DNA of 45,291 nt from Candidatus Scalindua sediminis. Lineage in GTDB: Bacteria; Planctomycetota; Brocadiia; Brocadiales; Scalinduaceae. The notes under the pieces were generated by a model. The model ran no database searches. It was not told the DNA's origin and was given only the letters and a program-made list of their open reading frames with translations. Numbering within the stretch: position 1 is the stretch's first letter; each line of letters starts with the position of its first letter. Made by a program: the position numbers and the translations under genes. The stretch lies in contig VSDH01000025.1 of assembly GCA_008636105.1 (NCBI GenBank), positions 1-45,291 of the forward strand, written 5' to 3'. Shown one piece after another: positions 34,856 through 44,948 of the stretch.

Positions 34856-35581
34856 TTATTCGAGGATATCCTTCAACTCCAGAGCATTCTCAACGGCATA
34901 TCCATGAGCATCATTGTTGAAGTAGGCATAAATATCCAGTCCCTTTTCTTTAAAACCCTTGATCATCTCTGACCATTTCATGAGTTCTGACTTGGAATAT
35001 TTCCCACCGTACAAAGATTTTGCTCCATGGAAACGTATGTAGACAAAGTCTGCCGTTACCTTAATTGGGGAAAGAAAGTCTGGCATGTGATAGATGCAAA
35101 GGCTGGAATTCTTCTTTTTAAGAAGAGTAAAGACCCTGTCATCAAACCAACTTTCATCCCTGAATTCGAAGGCGTACAATAAACCTGAGGGAAGGAGAGA
35201 TAAAAAACTATGCAACCTTTCCGCATTACATTTCCAGTGGGGAGGTAATTGAAAGAGTATCGGGCCGAGTCTGTCTCTTAGTATCATCGCCCTTTTAAGA
35301 AATGTATTTAAGGCATCTTTTGCTCCCTTCAGCTTTTTCATATGGGTGATAAAACGGCTTGCCTTTAAAGAGAATATGAAACCCTTAGGGGTTGATTCCC
35401 TCCATCCTTTGAATGCCTTAGCAGTTGGTAAATGATAGAAGGTGTTATTAATCTCAACTGTCTTGAAGAATTTTATATAGTGACTTAGTCTCTCTTCCTT
35501 TCTCACGTTTTGAGGGTAGAAGACCCCATCCCAGTGGTCATAACTCCAGCCGGATGTTCCGATGTGGTAATCATCTTTCAT
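34856..35581 (-). CDS. DUF72 family protein
   Basis: The 241-residue protein is a DUF72 (YecE-like) TIM-barrel-type protein. It begins HIGTSGWSYDHWDGVFYPQN and has the block FFKTVEINNTFYHLPTAKAF, the GFIFSLKASRFITH strand, LGPILFQLPPHW and a late DIYAYFNNDAHGYAVENAL. Members have no established activity, though a role in nucleic-acid metabolism or as sugar-phosphate-like enzymes has been proposed. It starts four bases after the stop of the MscS-type channel gene and is likely co-transcribed with it. Confidence 0.9.
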   Translation of the reverse strand: MKDDYHIGTSGWSYDHWDGVFYPQNVRKEERLSHYIKFFKTVEINNTFYHLPTAKAFKGWRESTPKGFIFSLKASRFITHMKKLKGAKDALNTFLKRAMILRDRLGPILFQLPPHWKCNAERLHSFLSLLPSGLLYAFEFRDESWFDDRVFTLLKKKNSSLCIYHMPDFLSPIKVTADFVYIRFHGAKSLYGGKYSKSELMKWSEMIKGFKEKGLDIYAYFNNDAHGYAVENALELKDILE

Positions 35582-35585
35582 AAAC

Positions 35586-38510
35586 TCACTCGTCTATTTG
35601 AGGATTTTCCAAATCCACATCACTACCCTTATCAGTAAACATCTTAAACTTGGTATCTATGGGTTTTTCAGAACGTATATGCAGATCTCTCTGTGGGAAA
35701 GGTATTTCGATATTGTTTTCTCTGAATATCTTGTCAATTGCAAAATTTAAATCACTGATCGTTATCCATCTCTTGAATATATGCGCCCAGAAGTATAACT
35801 CGAAATTTAACGAGCTATCCCCAAACTCTGCAAAGCGTACTACCGGCGCAGGTTCCTTTTCCACATCTGGATGTGAATCCATCACTTTAAGTAAACATTC
35901 CTTTACAAGTTCGGTATCCGAACCATACGCAACACCGACTACTACTTTAGACCTTAGCAACATATCACCTCCATGCATCCAATTTATCACATTACTCTCC
36001 AGGAACTTTGAATTTGGCACGACCACCGTTTTCCTGTCAAACGTATTTACCACAGTACTTCTAATACTGATCTTTTCAACCTTGCCCGCAATATCATTAT
36101 CAAGCGTTATTACATCACCAATCTTTATCGGCTTTTCAAAGAAAATTATAATGCCGCTTACAAGATTATTGATTATGTTCTGCATTCCAAAACCAAGGCC
36201 GATACCGAATGCACCAGCAAATATAGCAAGGCTCCTTAATGGAATCCCTGCAATATTTAACCCTATTATTACTGCAATACCAATTATGAAATATGATACC
36301 CCGGATGAAATTGCACGACGGGCGCTCATTTCTAATTGGGCTTTTTCATAAACTTTTGCCCGCAGTACACTTTTTAAATATCTGGTACATATAAAAGCCG
36401 CCACCAGGACTAATATGCCAATTAACATCTTAAAAGGCGTTGTATATCTTCCCTCTGCAAGTACGAACTTGTACGTCAAACTATTCTTTATTGAAACAAA
36501 CACATATAAAACACTTTCATAAACACTTCGGAATAACTCTGGTGCTGCTGGTGAACTTGCAACACCTTTAAATGTGTCATTCCACATTCCAAAGATTATG
36601 ATTACGGTAACAATTAAAATTCCGTAATCTAGTAAACATTTGTAACCCCTGAACCGCAGATTTAAGGATCCTTTTTCAGATTCGAATTCTTCTTCATCGA
36701 GCTGTCTTCCCAACTTTAACTTGCGTTCTCGTGAGAATAATAGCCGTCTTAATAAAAATCGGTATATAACGTAAGCAATAATTGAAACAATCACGCTCTT
36801 GATGAGGGTTACTACGAGGGTATATGTTAATAGTGCGTACCCAAGACTTCGTATGGCAAAAAGCAGGACAATAAAAGCAATAAGTAATGGATAAAGAACA
36901 TTAATAACCTTATTAACAAACTTACCAAGGACACTCTCAGAATATGGTAACAACTTTAGCAAAACCGACCTTTGGCTGGCAGCTATCCAAATAGCAAGAA
37001 AGATCGTAACTATCCTGTAAATGAACCATAATAGTTCGATAACGTCCTTTTTATAGCTATAGACATTCAAGACAAAAATTAACGTTATTGTTATTGCTGA
37101 AAAGAGTAGAATTCTGTTTAAACCCTTGAAGATATGCCTTGCAGAAGAGTAAGTAATCGGGATCCATCGCCTCTCACCTGTGTACGGACTCAAGGATTCG
37201 ACAACAGTACCCCTTAAAAATTTATAAATCGATAGAATTGCAAATCCATAAATGGCAGATAGAATTACTGGTGCATTAGAGGGGATCGTAAGAGATATTG
37301 TGAGGGTTATTACGAACAAAAAGAACATAGTCAACGTCTTCAGCATTATACGGAGCAGACCCGGTATAAGTTCATATGTGTAAAATGTCTGCGGAGATAT
37401 TGCTGTGAATCTATCTATCTTTCGGTTTGCCCATTTGTTGAGGAAACGTCTGGCAAAAAAAGTTAAGGAAATAACAAAAACTATAATAACTACTTTTACA
37501 ATGAACGCCGGTATATTTTCAGTATTCGACAGGTAAATACTAAGTTTCTTTAAATTTTGGCCTGATGCCTTATAGAAATCAAAAGGTTTGTCCTTAAGAA
37601 CCTTTATATCCGTTAAGCCCTCTATCACCGTATTTGTTGATATCTTGCTCTCCCGCCTTGCCCAAACATTTGCAGCTCGTATCTGAGAAAGTTCTTTTTC
37701 CACACCTGCCAATCTTCCCAATAAGACATCGCATAACTCTAATCTTTCTCTTAGTACTACAGCTTTTTTCTCTACGAGATTGTTTTGTTCTTCAATATGT
37801 CTAACACGCAAATTTGCAAGTTCTACTAACAGCTCACCCTGTGCCTTGTCTGAGAATTCCTCTGCTTCTTTTTCTATACTTGATTTTTCTCCGGGAATAG
37901 TTGATGTGAAATCGGCACGTGCATTCTTTAAACCTTCAATTATGATGGACTTTTGCTTTTCCGTCGCACTTAACAGGCTTTGAATGGCCTTTACCTTGTC
38001 TTGTATTCTCTTTGACTCAACCTTAATCACATCTAATTCTGTGGCAATTTCAGTGGGAGTATTTTCGCCACCGAGCATTTCTACAATATTTTTTTGTATT
38101 CTCTTGAACTCTGCACGGCCTTCGAGATTCTCTGTCCCGACAGTAATTAATTCATCCTTTAATGTTGCAACAAAGCTTTTTTGCCTATAAACATCAGCCT
38201 CAACTCCCAGGACCCTTTTCTTTTCTGGAGACGTTTCCTCCAATTTTTTCTGTACTGCAATCTCTTCTTTCTTTAACGCTTCCTTTTTCTCGAATTCGGC
38301 TCTTACCTTTTCCTCTTCCGCAACTTTCCTGGTTTCCTCTTCAATTCTCCTGGTTTCTTCTGCTTCTTTTTCCTTCCCTTGAACCTCTGTTCGCTCTACA
38401 GCTATACTCCCAATATCTGTAGCCTGACTACAATGCCCAACTTTGAACAAGGCAAGGTGTATGATGGAAGCCAATATAATAATGACGAAGGTTAATTTCT
38501 TTGTAGTCAT
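35586..38510 (-). CDS. Large MscS/MscK-type mechanosensitive channel
   Basis: This 974-residue membrane protein resembles MscK/KefA or MscM-type channels. A signal peptide at residues 1-27 (MTTKKLTFVIIILASIIHLA) is followed by a Glu/Lys-rich coiled coil of about 250 residues in the periplasm. Then come about ten hydrophobic segments and, near residues 750-960, the MscS core with GIGLGFGMQNIINNLVSGII and the cytoplasmic beta domain EKPIKIGDVITLDNDIAGKV. The extra N-terminal domain is what separates MscK-like channels from plain MscS. It releases solutes under hypo-osmotic shock, which fits the osmolyte genes in this window. The ATG at 38510 is chosen over a GTG four codons earlier. Confidence 0.93.
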   Translation of the reverse strand: MTTKKLTFVIIILASIIHLALFKVGHCSQATDIGSIAVERTEVQGKEKEAEETRRIEEETRKVAEEEKVRAEFEKKEALKKEEIAVQKKLEETSPEKKRVLGVEADVYRQKSFVATLKDELITVGTENLEGRAEFKRIQKNIVEMLGGENTPTEIATELDVIKVESKRIQDKVKAIQSLLSATEKQKSIIIEGLKNARADFTSTIPGEKSSIEKEAEEFSDKAQGELLVELANLRVRHIEEQNNLVEKKAVVLRERLELCDVLLGRLAGVEKELSQIRAANVWARRESKISTNTVIEGLTDIKVLKDKPFDFYKASGQNLKKLSIYLSNTENIPAFIVKVVIIVFVISLTFFARRFLNKWANRKIDRFTAISPQTFYTYELIPGLLRIMLKTLTMFFLFVITLTISLTIPSNAPVILSAIYGFAILSIYKFLRGTVVESLSPYTGERRWIPITYSSARHIFKGLNRILLFSAITITLIFVLNVYSYKKDVIELLWFIYRIVTIFLAIWIAASQRSVLLKLLPYSESVLGKFVNKVINVLYPLLIAFIVLLFAIRSLGYALLTYTLVVTLIKSVIVSIIAYVIYRFLLRRLLFSRERKLKLGRQLDEEEFESEKGSLNLRFRGYKCLLDYGILIVTVIIIFGMWNDTFKGVASSPAAPELFRSVYESVLYVFVSIKNSLTYKFVLAEGRYTTPFKMLIGILVLVAAFICTRYLKSVLRAKVYEKAQLEMSARRAISSGVSYFIIGIAVIIGLNIAGIPLRSLAIFAGAFGIGLGFGMQNIINNLVSGIIIFFEKPIKIGDVITLDNDIAGKVEKISIRSTVVNTFDRKTVVVPNSKFLESNVINWMHGGDMLLRSKVVVGVAYGSDTELVKECLLKVMDSHPDVEKEPAPVVRFAEFGDSSLNFELYFWAHIFKRWITISDLNFAIDKIFRENNIEIPFPQRDLHIRSEKPIDTKFKMFTDKGSDVDLENPQIDE

Positions 38511-38522
38511 TTTAAATCTCAC

Positions 38523-38863
38523 TATGAATCAAGAAATGCGTCTTTGAGCAATCCCTCTGCTTTTATTAACACTATGCTTTTATTAACACTAATGGACAAC
38601 ACACGTGTGGGTTTCTTCGTCCAAATTTTCATTTGGCGTGTAATTATAGCAGGAAAGGTAGGAAAGTGGTGATATAAGGTATTCAGATGTAGCCTTTTTA
38701 GACATAAAGATTGGTAAATACGCTATCATCACTGCATATGTCTGTCAAGGGTTTTCCGCCACTTAGGGTTCTTAGAAGACACTATTTGCGCCCCTCAACC
38801 AGTTGGATTATACACTAGAATGAATACGAGTATTTATTTCAATCGTGAAGTTATGTAAAGGTT
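38523..38863. other. Gene-free stretch between lipoprotein and channel genes
   Basis: This 341-bp region lies downstream of the minus-strand channel gene's start and upstream of the lipoprotein stop. It holds one tandem duplication (38558-38591) and no ORF, RNA gene or obvious terminator. The remainder is plain AT-rich sequence. Confidence 0.6.
38558..38591. repeat. 17-bp perfect tandem duplication
   Basis: TGCTTTTATTAACACTA occurs twice back to back (38558-38574 and 38575-38591), about 50 bp upstream of the channel gene's start on its own strand. It may be a recent slippage event or a double regulator-binding site. Confidence 0.85.
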
Positions 38864-39469
38864 CTACTTGGAGTCTGATGTTTCCACGTCCGTAATCATA
38901 AAGGTAAATTCATAGTCTCTCTTGTAACCATCAAAACTAACAGGCAGGATGAGGGAAAAGGTAGAATCTTTAAGCGCCATACCATCACCTTGAAACTCGT
39001 ACTCTGGAAGCATTTTATGGTCTAGATATTCAATATCAGTATCTTTAACAGTTACCCACCCTTCACCAATGTCACCTCCTGGTCCTGGCCATATATTGAT
39101 CCATACATTCCCCTCACTTGCTGATTTTGGGTTAATCTTTATCGGGTTTAAGTAAAGATCTCCCCTTACAAAATCCTTCATTGCAGAAGCAAAATCCCAT
39201 CCAAAGAGAATACTGTGAGATTCTCCATTCGGATCAATATATTCTGCCTTATCCCTGATAAAATAGATGCCGTTTTCTGACCTGTTATATATAGACACCC
39301 AGATGTATTCCGCAGTAGGTATAAACTGGAAAAAAACATCTCCGTCTCCGTATGTAAGATCTTCTACATAAGGATCGATGAGTGAAAAACTGTAGCGATA
39401 AGGACTATATGTGCAACCCACTAAAAACAATGTAAATATTATGCAGAGAAATCTGCTTATTTTAGCCAT
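38864..39469 (-). CDS. Uncharacterised lipoprotein
   Basis: I do not recognise this 201-residue protein. It has a lipoprotein signal (FLCIIFTLFLVGCTYSPYRY) with lipobox LVGC at Cys19, so the mature protein should be tethered in the periplasm. The body is beta-rich and aromatic, with many Tyr, Trp and Phe in pairs (DVFFQFIPTAEYIWVSIYN), and it ends in an Ig-like MLPVSFDGYKRDYEFTFMI-type strand. It stands between the channel gene and a hybrid histidine kinase, all on the minus strand, and is probably transcribed alone. Confidence 0.8.
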   Translation of the reverse strand: MAKISRFLCIIFTLFLVGCTYSPYRYSFSLIDPYVEDLTYGDGDVFFQFIPTAEYIWVSIYNRSENGIYFIRDKAEYIDPNGESHSILFGWDFASAMKDFVRGDLYLNPIKINPKSASEGNVWINIWPGPGGDIGEGWVTVKDTDIEYLDHKMLPEYEFQGDGMALKDSTFSLILPVSFDGYKRDYEFTFMITDVETSDSK

Positions 39470-39640
39470 CTTAATTTGATATTAAACGAGCAGTCTATAT
39501 CCAGGGTCAAAATCATAATCCTTCTTATCTTCATGCTCAAAAAAGAGAAGATGCCAGCATCCGATTGGTCGATAGAAATCAGGGGAGCTGAAAAGGTTTA
39601 TGTTTGGGTTTGTGAGTGAGTGGGTTGAAAATTCGTTTTG

Positions 39641-41569
39641 CTAATTATCCTTAGATTTTACAGCATTTGTTACTGCTTGCACTATTTGATTTACTTGAAA
39701 TGGCTTGTTTATTATAAAATCCACTCCTTTTTGCTTTGTTTCATCATCTGATATATCCCACCCGGTTACCATTCCAGTTAGCACACGCGGATTTATCTGT
39801 CTCACAACACGAACTACTTCCCAACCTGACATGTTTGGCATTCCTAAATCTGTTATCAACATATCATAACCGCCTTTTTTAAATGCTTCTATTCCATCTT
39901 TGGCACTACTGAAAACATCGGTCTGATGCCCCTGGCGTGATAGTATATCTGATAACAAGGCACCTATTTTCGGTTCATCATCTATAACCAGTATGTTGAT
40001 TTTTTCTATCTCAACAACAGGAATAACATTTTTATCTCTTTTTTCTATTACTCCCTTTCCCTTTGGTAATATTATAGTAAATGATGTACCTTTTCCTGGC
40101 CTTGTCTCTATTTCTATTAGACCATTATGTCTTCTGAGTATCCCATACGACATACTCAATCCTAATCCACTGTAGTTTAGACCTTTTGTTGTAAAAAAAG
40201 GATCAAATACCCTATCTTTTGTTTCTTCTGTCATTCCAATTCCATTATCAGATATTTTCAAATATATATTTTCATCTTTCATATATGTTGTTATATCTAT
40301 TTTCCCACCTCGTGGCATTGCATCTACAGAATTGAATATCAGATTAACTATCATTTCTCCTAAATCAGAGGCATTTCCAAGTATAATTAATTCTTCTTCT
40401 GCAAGATGTTCTACAATTTCTATACTGATCCCTTTTTCCTGTGGACTATCTTTCCACATAGGGGTTGTCAATGCTATAGACTCCCTAACTAAGTCGTTAA
40501 TCCTGATAGGCTTAAACAGTAGATCTTCTTTTTTTGTCTTTGTATATTTTTGTATTCTTTTTATAGTATGAGCACTATCTACTGCAACTTTTTTGATTAT
40601 TTGCAGTCTTTTTAATAACATTTCTTTGTCTTCTTCAACTTCTATAAGTTCTACATTTCCTAATATTATAGCCAACATGTTATTGAAATCATGTGCCATG
40701 CCAGATGCCATCAAGCCCAAAGCCCGAAGTTTCTCTGATTCTGCAAGTTTTTTTTGTATCTTTATTTCTTCTTCACACCTGTTTTTTAATTCACCATAGA
40801 ACCTGGCATTATCAATCGCTATAGCGGCTTGATTTGCAAAGATATTCAGTAACATGGCATCCTCTTCAGTAAAACACGTACCGTCGGTTTTGTTTATAAC
40901 CTCCAACACACCTATCAATTTTGATTTTGCCTTAAGCGGAACGCAAAGTAAGGATTTTGTTTCAAACCCATTTACTTCATCAATTTTTGCATAAAATCTT
41001 GGATCTTTTCTGGCATCGGGGGCTAAAACATGTTGTCCATTCTCAGCAACCCAGCCTGCAATCCCCTTCCCGGCCGGAATATGAACATTCATCAATTTGT
41101 CAGCCTTCGGTCCTGTGGGGAAACTGAATACCAACTCTCCAGTCTTATCATCAATTAGCATCAACGAACTTGCGACTGAATTTGTCACTTGATTTACATG
41201 CTTCATAATACGTTCTAATACTTCAGCAATATTTAGACTAGAATTAATTAAAGAACCTTCCTCTATAGCGATCCCCAGTTCCTCACTTTTCAACAACTTG
41301 TACACTTCAATCGTTTTCTCCTGTCTTTTCATGGCTTGTTCAAGTTGTTCCTCTGTGGCAAAATCCATATCGATTAATATTTGTCCTAGCATTGGAGTTG
41401 TATCTGTAGCCATTCGTGCTTTAGAAATTAGTCTGACCCTCTCCAGTCGTTCCGGCAACACTTTCCCTCTGCATATCTTCCTTTGTAATCTTAAAGCCTC
41501 ACCAATATGTTGTTTTGTAACAAATCCCATATCAGCCAGGATTTCGCCTAATAATTTACTTAGAATCAT
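39641..41569 (-). CDS. Hybrid sensor histidine kinase with tandem MshEN-like, GAF and receiver domains
   Basis: The 642-residue soluble protein has four parts. Two short MshEN/GspE_N-like motifs lie near residues 5-30 and 60-90 (LLGEILADMGFVTKQHIGEA and MLGQILIDMDFATEEQLEQA). A GAF domain covers ~115-265. HisKA (HDFNN, near residue 295) and HATPase domains follow (NSVDAMPRGG, DNGIGM, GLGLSMSYGI), and a C-terminal receiver has the phospho-acceptor in LITDLGMPNM. MshEN domains bind cyclic di-GMP in several proteins, so this could be a c-di-GMP-responsive kinase (inference). No transmembrane segment is present. The internal receiver suggests phosphorelay control. The ATG at 41569 is preferred over the TTG just before it. 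Confidence 0.92.
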   Translation of the reverse strand: MILSKLLGEILADMGFVTKQHIGEALRLQRKICRGKVLPERLERVRLISKARMATDTTPMLGQILIDMDFATEEQLEQAMKRQEKTIEVYKLLKSEELGIAIEEGSLINSSLNIAEVLERIMKHVNQVTNSVASSLMLIDDKTGELVFSFPTGPKADKLMNVHIPAGKGIAGWVAENGQHVLAPDARKDPRFYAKIDEVNGFETKSLLCVPLKAKSKLIGVLEVINKTDGTCFTEEDAMLLNIFANQAAIAIDNARFYGELKNRCEEEIKIQKKLAESEKLRALGLMASGMAHDFNNMLAIILGNVELIEVEEDKEMLLKRLQIIKKVAVDSAHTIKRIQKYTKTKKEDLLFKPIRINDLVRESIALTTPMWKDSPQEKGISIEIVEHLAEEELIILGNASDLGEMIVNLIFNSVDAMPRGGKIDITTYMKDENIYLKISDNGIGMTEETKDRVFDPFFTTKGLNYSGLGLSMSYGILRRHNGLIEIETRPGKGTSFTIILPKGKGVIEKRDKNVIPVVEIEKINILVIDDEPKIGALLSDILSRQGHQTDVFSSAKDGIEAFKKGGYDMLITDLGMPNMSGWEVVRVVRQINPRVLTGMVTGWDISDDETKQKGVDFIINKPFQVNQIVQAVTNAVKSKDN

Positions 41570-41801
41570 CAAATTTTCCCATAAGTTGTTGAGATGTAAC
41601 TAAAAGCTGAATGTAATACGTTTAATCGATAAAGACTTAGCCGTTTGATAGTATAAAAAAATAACGAGAATATCAATAAAATAACATGAATTACAATATT
41701 CATGACTTCAAAGTCAAGAACGACCGTTAAAAGGAAGTGAAAAGCAGGAATGGATCTTCTGAAAGATTGTAAAGGTTTTTATTATATCTACTTAGATTCT
41801 T

Positions 41802-43058
41802 TTAACTGCGGATTTGTCCATTGCCATGGACGATGTATTTGTATGATGTGAGTTCTTTCAGGCCCATTGGGCCACGGGCATGAAGTTTGTCTGTGCTGAT
41901 GCCAATCTCTGCACCCATCCCAAATTCATAACCATCTGTGAAACGAGTAGACGCATTGACGTAAACGGCGGCAGAGTCAACCTCGTCTGTAAACTTCTTC
42001 GCATTAGGTTTGTCTTCAGTTATTATGGCATCTGAATGAGAAGAACCGTAAACAGAAATATGATTAAGCGCCTCCTCAATGGAAGATACAATTTTCACCG
42101 AAAGAATCTTTTCTAAATATTCTGTTGACCAGTCTTCCTCGGTGGCCGCTTTTATATCAGGAAGAATCTTACGGCTCTTTTCACACCCCCTCAATTCAAC
42201 ACCAGCATCTGACATACTCCTGGAAATATCTGGAAGGAATGTCTTTGCTATCTTTTCGTGTACCAGCATGGTCTCCATGGCATTGCATGTACCGGGTCTC
42301 TGAATCTTTGCATTGAGGCATACGTCCTTTGCCATATTCAGATTAGCAAATTCATCCACATAAATATGGCACACACCCTTATAGTGTTTTATGACAGGGA
42401 TGGTGGAATTTTCGACCACGTTTCGTATCAGCCCCTCTCCTCCTCGAGGAATTACTAAATCTACATATTCATCTGCCTTGAGCAGGTAGTCTACGGCCTT
42501 TCTGTCAATAGTTTCAATAACCTGAATAGCTTTTTTATCAAGACCTACCTTTTCAAGTGCTGAGCTTATCTGCCTGTAAATAGCAATATTAGAATGTATT
42601 GATTCTTTACCGCCACGAAGTATTGTTGCATTGCCTGTCTTTAAGCAAAGAGATGCAGCGTCCGCTGTAACATTTGGTCTTGATTCGTAAATAATGATTA
42701 TAACACCTATCGGGACTCTAACCTTTTGAATTTGTAAACCATTTGGCCGGATACGCTCTTCCATTAACTCACCAACAGGATCGGCGAGATTTATGACTTC
42801 TCTTATACCTTTCGCCATATCTTCTATTCGTGAATCTGTTAATCTTAATCTATCAATCATAGCAGAGGACAAACCCTCCTTTTCAGCAGCTTTTATGTCC
42901 TTTTCATTTTCTGACATCAAGGTAGTTTTACAGTTCAAGAGATTATGGGCTATCTGTTCAAGTGCGGCATTTTTTGCTGAACTACTAACAGTAGCCATTA
43001 CGCGTGATGCGTTTTTCGCATCCTTTACGATTGTATCTATATAATCCTTAACGTTCAT
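41802..43058 (-). CDS. proA: Gamma-glutamyl phosphate reductase
   Basis: ProA reduces gamma-glutamyl phosphate to glutamate semialdehyde with NADPH in proline synthesis. The 418 residues show the NAD-binding VPIGVIIIIYESRPNVTADAA, LKTGNATILRGGKE, the catalytic Cys in QRPGTCNAMET and the C-terminal GAEIGISTDKLHARGPMGL block. No proB is adjacent. The gene overlaps the end of the FtsB-like gene by 11 bases and follows it on the same strand, so it lies in that transcript. Length and motifs are normal. Confidence 0.97.
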   Translation of the reverse strand: MNVKDYIDTIVKDAKNASRVMATVSSSAKNAALEQIAHNLLNCKTTLMSENEKDIKAAEKEGLSSAMIDRLRLTDSRIEDMAKGIREVINLADPVGELMEERIRPNGLQIQKVRVPIGVIIIIYESRPNVTADAASLCLKTGNATILRGGKESIHSNIAIYRQISSALEKVGLDKKAIQVIETIDRKAVDYLLKADEYVDLVIPRGGEGLIRNVVENSTIPVIKHYKGVCHIYVDEFANLNMAKDVCLNAKIQRPGTCNAMETMLVHEKIAKTFLPDISRSMSDAGVELRGCEKSRKILPDIKAATEEDWSTEYLEKILSVKIVSSIEEALNHISVYGSSHSDAIITEDKPNAKKFTDEVDSAAVYVNASTRFTDGYEFGMGAEIGISTDKLHARGPMGLKELTSYKYIVHGNGQIRS

Positions 43059-43479
43059 ATCTGTAAGAAATTAATAAAAATATCGCGGCTATTGATATTA
43101 TGCCTAAAGGTATCTGCCATGGGAAAGGCCCTTCAAATAAGTACGAATCCATTTTGCTTAATATACTTGATTGTTTGGTCTCTTCATGCTTTGGTTCTGA
43201 AATTGAAAACCTGTATTTTCTGTAGGTGATTTCTCCTGGTTTGATATATCCAAAATTCTCTCTTGCCTCTCTTTCGATTTGTATCGGATCATTAATAAGG
43301 GCGTCATTTTCCTTTTTCAATTCAGGGTTTCTTTTCTTAAAATAAGCAACTTCTTCGGCAAGGTTTTTTTGTCTTGCTTCAAGGGTTCTCCTGTCGTCCC
43401 GTTTTTGTGTAACGGTTGCAGAAAAGATAATCACAATTGTCGCTACTATGCAAAACGTAATAAGGAAACGCCTTAACAT
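43048..43479 (-). CDS. FtsB/DivIC-like septum formation protein with a second TM helix
   Basis: The 143-residue protein has an N-terminal membrane helix (residues ~4-22, FLITFCIVATIVIIFSATV). A coiled-coil region follows (LEARQKNLAEEVAYFKKRNP, ENDALINDPIQIEREARENF), ending in GYIKPGEITYR, the DivIC/FtsB signature. Unusually, the protein goes on for about 50 residues and ends with a second hydrophobic helix (IPLGIISIAAIFLLI). Typical FtsB/DivIC proteins are near 100 residues with one helix. The likely start is the ATG at 43479. FtsB/DivIC bridges the FtsL-FtsQ division complex. Some Planctomycetota lack FtsZ, which makes its presence notable (inference on function). Confidence 0.75.
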   Translation of the reverse strand: MLRRFLITFCIVATIVIIFSATVTQKRDDRRTLEARQKNLAEEVAYFKKRNPELKKENDALINDPIQIEREARENFGYIKPGEITYRKYRFSISEPKHEETKQSSILSKMDSYLFEGPFPWQIPLGIISIAAIFLLISYRYER

Positions 43480-43627
43480 AATTATGTTTATATTTAAAAC
43501 TCTAAACCTAAGTACCAAAACGAATAATGAATTTCGAACAAGGAATAACGAATGTCGAAGCTTTCCTACTGAAATATTTATGAATCATAATTCCTTATTC
43601 GTTATTCGACATTCTCCTGTCTTTTAA

Positions 43628-44948
<1,321 letters not shown>

